From: JBHJOF01 sp050330055
GTDB taxonomy: Bacteria; Pseudomonadota; Alphaproteobacteria; Kiloniellales; JAKSDN01
NCBI GenBank assembly: GCA_050330055.1
Contig: JBHJOF010000252.1
Coordinates: forward strand, 1 to 15,728
Direction of reading: 5' to 3'
DNA length: 15,728 nt
Positions within the stretch are counted from its first letter, which is position 1. Each line of letters opens with the position of its first letter. This document shows, piece by piece, positions 13,668 to 15,728 of this stretch. Under the pieces are notes generated by a model. That model was given only the letters and a program-made list of their open reading frames with translations. It searched no databases and had not been told where the DNA came from. Both the position numbers and the translations under genes were made by a program.

Positions 13668-13836
13668 CAGGGGACTGTACCCGCAGCGCAGCGGAGGGGC
13701 CTGTCCCCGGTCCGCTGCGCGGTCCCCCGGGGACAGTCCCCATTCGGGGACAGCCCCCTCGGGCCAGGGGACTGTACCTGCAGCGCAATTGAAAACTGCG
13801 TGCAAGTTCGACCCGCCTGGCAAGGGGACAGTTCCC
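13668..13836. repeat. Cluster of GGGGAC-type palindromic and direct repeats
   Basis: A direct repeat CAGGGGACTGTACC plus YGCAGCGCA occurs at 13668-13690 and 13765-13787 with one mismatch in 23. Between them, GCGCAGCGGA (13686-13695) and TCCGCTGCGC (13711-13720) form a perfect 10-base hairpin with an inner GGGG/CCCC stem. Overlapping GTCCCC/GGGGAC palindromes follow to about 13755, and another GGGGACAG lies near 13824. The GGGGACAG core is shared with the RAYT repeats at 7505-7721 and 10943-11037, but the rest differs, so this is a related or second family. It fills the gap between the lipoprotein gene and the rpsI terminator; no gene is seen. Confidence 0.65.
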
Positions 13837-13852
13837 TCTCCGCCGCAAGCGA

Positions 13853-13882
13853 AACGGGCCGCCCCTTTCGGGACGGCCCGTT
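13853..13882 (-). terminator. Hairpin terminator downstream of rpsI
   Basis: AACGGGCCG (13853-13861) and CGGCCCGTT (13874-13882) are perfect 9-base arms with a further inner CCC/GGG stem, 40 bases after the rpsI stop codon. Read on the minus strand it is followed only by a short T-run. Probably the terminator of rplM-rpsI, perhaps of moderate strength. Confidence 0.6.
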
Positions 13883-13921
13883 CTCCCTGTGACCCGTCCT
13901 GAGGGGTCGATCCAGCGCCTT

Positions 13922-14413
13922 TTAGCGCTTGGAGAACTGGAAGCTGCGCCGCGCCTTGCGCTTGCCGTACTTCTTGCGCTCGACGACGCGCGGGTCGCGG
14001 GTCAGGAAGCCGCCCTGCTTCAGCACCGGGCGCAGGGTCGGCTCGAAGCGGGTCAGCGCCTTGGAGATGCCGTGGCGCACCGCGCCGGCCTGGCCCGAGA
14101 GGCCGCCGCCGGTCACCGTGCAGAAGACGTCGTACTGGTTGACGCGGCTGACCGCGGCGAAGGGCTGGTTGATCACCATGCGCAGCACCGGCCGCGCGAA
14201 ATAGATTTCGAGCTCGCGGCCGTTGACCGTCATGCGGCCGGAGCCGGGCTTGAGCCAGACGCGCGCGACCGCGTCCTTGCGCTTGCCGGTGGCGTAGGAG
14301 CGGCCCTGGGCGTCGAGCTGCGGCTGGCGCTGCTCGGCTTCGCCCGGCGCCGCCATGCCGGCCGCCTCGCCGAGCTGGCTCAGGTCGGTCAGGCTCTGGG
14401 TTTCCTCGGCCAT
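13922..14413 (-). CDS. rpsI: Small ribosomal subunit protein uS9 (RpsI)
   Basis: uS9 belongs to the head of the 30S subunit, where its C-terminal tail reaches the P-site tRNA. The 163 residues start MAEETQSLTDLSQLGEAAGM, an N-terminal extension usual in alphaproteobacteria, followed by the conserved body: YATGKRKDAVARVWLKPGSG, NQPFAAVSRVNQYDV, TVTGGGLSGQAGAVRHGISK, LTRDPRVVERKKYGKRKARR and the invariant SKR terminus. The ATG at 14413 lies two bases after the rplM stop and has GAGGAG nine bases upstream. It is co-transcribed with rplM in the standard order. Confidence 0.98.
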   Translation of the reverse strand: MAEETQSLTDLSQLGEAAGMAAPGEAEQRQPQLDAQGRSYATGKRKDAVARVWLKPGSGRMTVNGRELEIYFARPVLRMVINQPFAAVSRVNQYDVFCTVTGGGLSGQAGAVRHGISKALTRFEPTLRPVLKQGGFLTRDPRVVERKKYGKRKARRSFQFSKR

Positions 14414-14415
14414 GC

Positions 14416-14892
14416 TCAGGCGCTCCTCGTGTTCTTCGGGGCGTTTTTCGGGTTCATCGCCGCGATGTCGAGCGGCTCGGGCTGCTGCGCCGCGTGCGGA
14501 TGCTCGGGCCCCTTGTAGACCCGCAGATTGGTCATCTGCTGGCGGCCGAGCGGTCCGCGCGGGATCATGCGCTCGACCGCCTTGAGGATGACCCGCTCCG
14601 GATAGCGGCCGGCCAGCACCTGACCGGCGCGGCGCTCCTTGATGCCGCCCGGATAGCCGGTGTGCCAGTAGTAGGTCTTGTCCCCGGACTTCTTGCCGGT
14701 CAGCTGCACCTTCTCGGCGTTGATGACGATGACGTTGTCGCCGCAGTCGACGTGCGGGGTGAAGGTCGGCTTGTGCTTGCCGCGCAGGATCTTGGCGACC
14801 TGACTGGCAAGCCGGCCGAGCACCAGGCCCTCGGCGTCGATCAGGAGCCACTTCTTCTCGACGTCGGCCGGCCGTGCGGAATAGGTCTTCAT
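14416..14892 (-). CDS. rplM: Large ribosomal subunit protein uL13 (RplM)
   Basis: uL13 is an early assembly protein of the 50S subunit. The 158 residues show the family sequence: MKTYSARPADVEKKWLLIDA, LGRLASQVAKILRGKHKPTF, DCGDNVIVINAEKVQLTGKK, YYWHTGYPGGIK, VERMIPRGPLGRQQM and LRVYKGPEHPHAAQQPEPLD. The C-terminal extension (about residues 143-158) is slightly longer than in E. coli, as in other alphaproteobacteria. A consensus-like promoter lies about 60 bases upstream, and rpsI follows after two bases. Fully typical. Confidence 0.98.
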   Translation of the reverse strand: MKTYSARPADVEKKWLLIDAEGLVLGRLASQVAKILRGKHKPTFTPHVDCGDNVIVINAEKVQLTGKKSGDKTYYWHTGYPGGIKERRAGQVLAGRYPERVILKAVERMIPRGPLGRQQMTNLRVYKGPEHPHAAQQPEPLDIAAMNPKNAPKNTRSA

Positions 14893-14954
14893 GGCGTTCC
14901 AACCAGGACAGTGTGGGGCCCGGGCGGCCTTTGGCGGCGGGCCCGGCGCGCGAG

Positions 14955-14983
14955 GTTCTAGGCGAGCGCGGCCGGCCTGTCAA
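14955..14983 (-). promoter_or_regulatory. Strong sigma-70 promoter of rplM-rpsI
   Basis: Minus strand: a perfect -35 TTGACA (14983-14978), exactly 17 bases, then TAGAAC (14960-14955), four of six to the -10 consensus. Transcription would start near 14948, giving a leader of about 55 bases. A small GCGT-AAAA-ACGC hairpin lies just upstream (14985-14996). Confidence 0.75.
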
Positions 14984-15017
14984 CGCGTAAAAACGCCTGC
15001 CACCTGGAAGCTTAGAA

Positions 15018-15037
15018 AGAGGTATAATAATACCTCT
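15018..15037. repeat. AT-rich palindrome between the MFS gene and the rplM promoter
   Basis: AGAGGTAT (15018-15025) and ATACCTCT (15030-15037) are perfect arms around AATA. It may be a weak terminator for the transporter gene (read on the minus strand it is followed by TTCT), an operator, or part of a second promoter: TATTAT at 15032-15027 sits 19 bases from TTGAAT at 15057-15052. The surrounding 15000-15138 stretch is the most AT-rich of the window and shows no gene. Confidence 0.4.
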
Positions 15038-15138
15038 AACCTACGCGCTTGATTCAAGGGAGAATACAGCGGCGGACAACGCAGATCAAGCAGAAGGTGA
15101 GAATATCGTGGTAATTATATATTCTGTATATATTTTCT

Positions 15139-15728
15139 CTAGATTGCCGGCACAGCCGCCGCCGGCCGGGCCAGCGGTCGCTCGTCGATCGGCCAGTGCA
15201 GCGCCGCCGACAGCAGCCCGAGCGCGACGCTCGCCCACCACATGACGTCGTAGTTGCCCAAGGCGTCGTAGAGCGTGCCGGCGATCCAGGCGCCGAGGAA
15301 GCCGCCGACCTGGTGGCTCAGGAAGACGATGCCGAACAGCATCGAGAGATAGGCCGGCCCGAAGATCGCCGCCACCACGCCGCTGGTCAGCGGCACGGTG
15401 CCGAGCCAGAGGAAGCCCATGGCGGCGGCGAATGCCAGCACCGAGGCCTCGCTCACGGGCACCAGCAGGAACAGCAGGAAGATCACGGCGCGCGCCAGGT
15501 AGAGCAGGCTCAGCACGCCGGACTTGCGATGGCGGTCGCCGAGCCAGCCGCAGATCACCGTGCCGACGATGTTGCAGAGGCCGACCAGCGTCAGCGCCGC
15601 GGCGGGCAGCCAGGCCGGCATGCCCTGGTCGGAGAGATAGGCCGGCAGGTGCACGGCGACGAAGGCCAGGTGGAAGCCGCAGACGAAGAAGCCGGCGGTC
15701 AGCAGCAGGAAGCCCGGATGAGCGGCGG
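15139..15728 (-). CDS. Major facilitator superfamily transporter (partial, N-terminal half outside window)
   Basis: A cytoplasmic-membrane transporter, cut at the right edge; about 195 C-terminal residues are seen, roughly six hydrophobic helices. It reads from GFLLLTAGFFVCGFHLAFVA through HLPAYLSDQGMPAWLPA, LVGLCNIVGTVICGWLGDRH (a D-R-x-x-(R/K)-type cytoplasmic loop follows as GDRHRKSG), LTSGVVAAIFGPAYLSMLFG, SHQVGGFLGAWIAGTLYDA and a hydrophilic end IDERPLARPAAAVPAI. The frame continues to the window edge without a stop, so the GTG at 15654 is not the start. Such carriers are common next to unrelated genes; the substrate cannot be told. Confidence 0.88.
   Translation of the reverse strand, partial: AAHPGFLLLTAGFFVCGFHLAFVAVHLPAYLSDQGMPAWLPAAALTLVGLCNIVGTVICGWLGDRHRKSGVLSLLYLARAVIFLLFLLVPVSEASVLAFAAAMGFLWLGTVPLTSGVVAAIFGPAYLSMLFGIVFLSHQVGGFLGAWIAGTLYDALGNYDVMWWASVALGLLSAALHWPIDERPLARPAAAVPAI

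Noticed and set aside
13668..13836. CRISPR-like array
   Set aside because: The repeats are irregular, palindromic and overlapping, without equal spacers or nearby cas genes.

Overview
The window is GC-rich chromosomal DNA with almost exclusively G/C third codon positions, dense genes and Shine-Dalgarno starts. The recJ-glpX-hom order, the rplM-rpsI pair, a class I polyhydroxyalkanoate (PHA) synthase and a GGAAC-type stress promoter together suggest an alphaproteobacterium, probably Rhodospirillales-like. That placement is inference from gene order and protein character, not from a marker-gene comparison. I see no rRNA, tRNA or CRISPR array.

Layout. (1) 1-3872, minus strand: hom (homoserine dehydrogenase), a 626-base gap with two palindromic repeats, then glpX (class II fructose-1,6-bisphosphatase) and recJ (runs off the left edge). 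glpX has its own consensus-like promoter. (2) 4125-5456, minus: a large OmpA-domain lipoprotein, divergent from (3) 5712-7526, plus: phaC. (4) 7505-7721: an internally deleted REP-associated tyrosine transposase (RAYT) element whose left end supplies the last codons and stop of phaC. (5) 7802-10862, plus: a molybdate locus, modE-like regulator, modA, modB and modC, with a ModE-box-like dyad in front of modA. (6) 10943-11037: a second copy of the same palindromic repeat. (7) 11055-11990, minus: a tandem universal stress protein with a possible EcfG (general stress) promoter. (8) 12173-12923, minus: a gamma-carbonic-anhydrase-type hexapeptide protein followed by a 60-residue basic protein. (9) 13133-13624, plus: a small OmpA-domain lipoprotein, then a cluster of GGGGAC-type repeats. 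(10) 13922-14892, minus: rplM-rpsI with a strong sigma-70 promoter and a hairpin terminator. (11) 15139-15728, minus: the C-terminal half of a major facilitator transporter, cut by the right edge.

How it fits together. Most of the window is ordinary core metabolism (aspartate-family amino acids, gluconeogenesis, DNA repair, ribosome, carbon storage). The modEABC genes form a self-contained uptake unit with its own regulator and operator. The unusual layer is the repeats: four intergenic places carry palindromic elements of at least three families. One family brackets the molybdate locus on both sides and has rewritten the phaC C-terminus. The best candidate for something new is this RAYT-derived repeat system and its possible role in moving or fixing the mod cassette.
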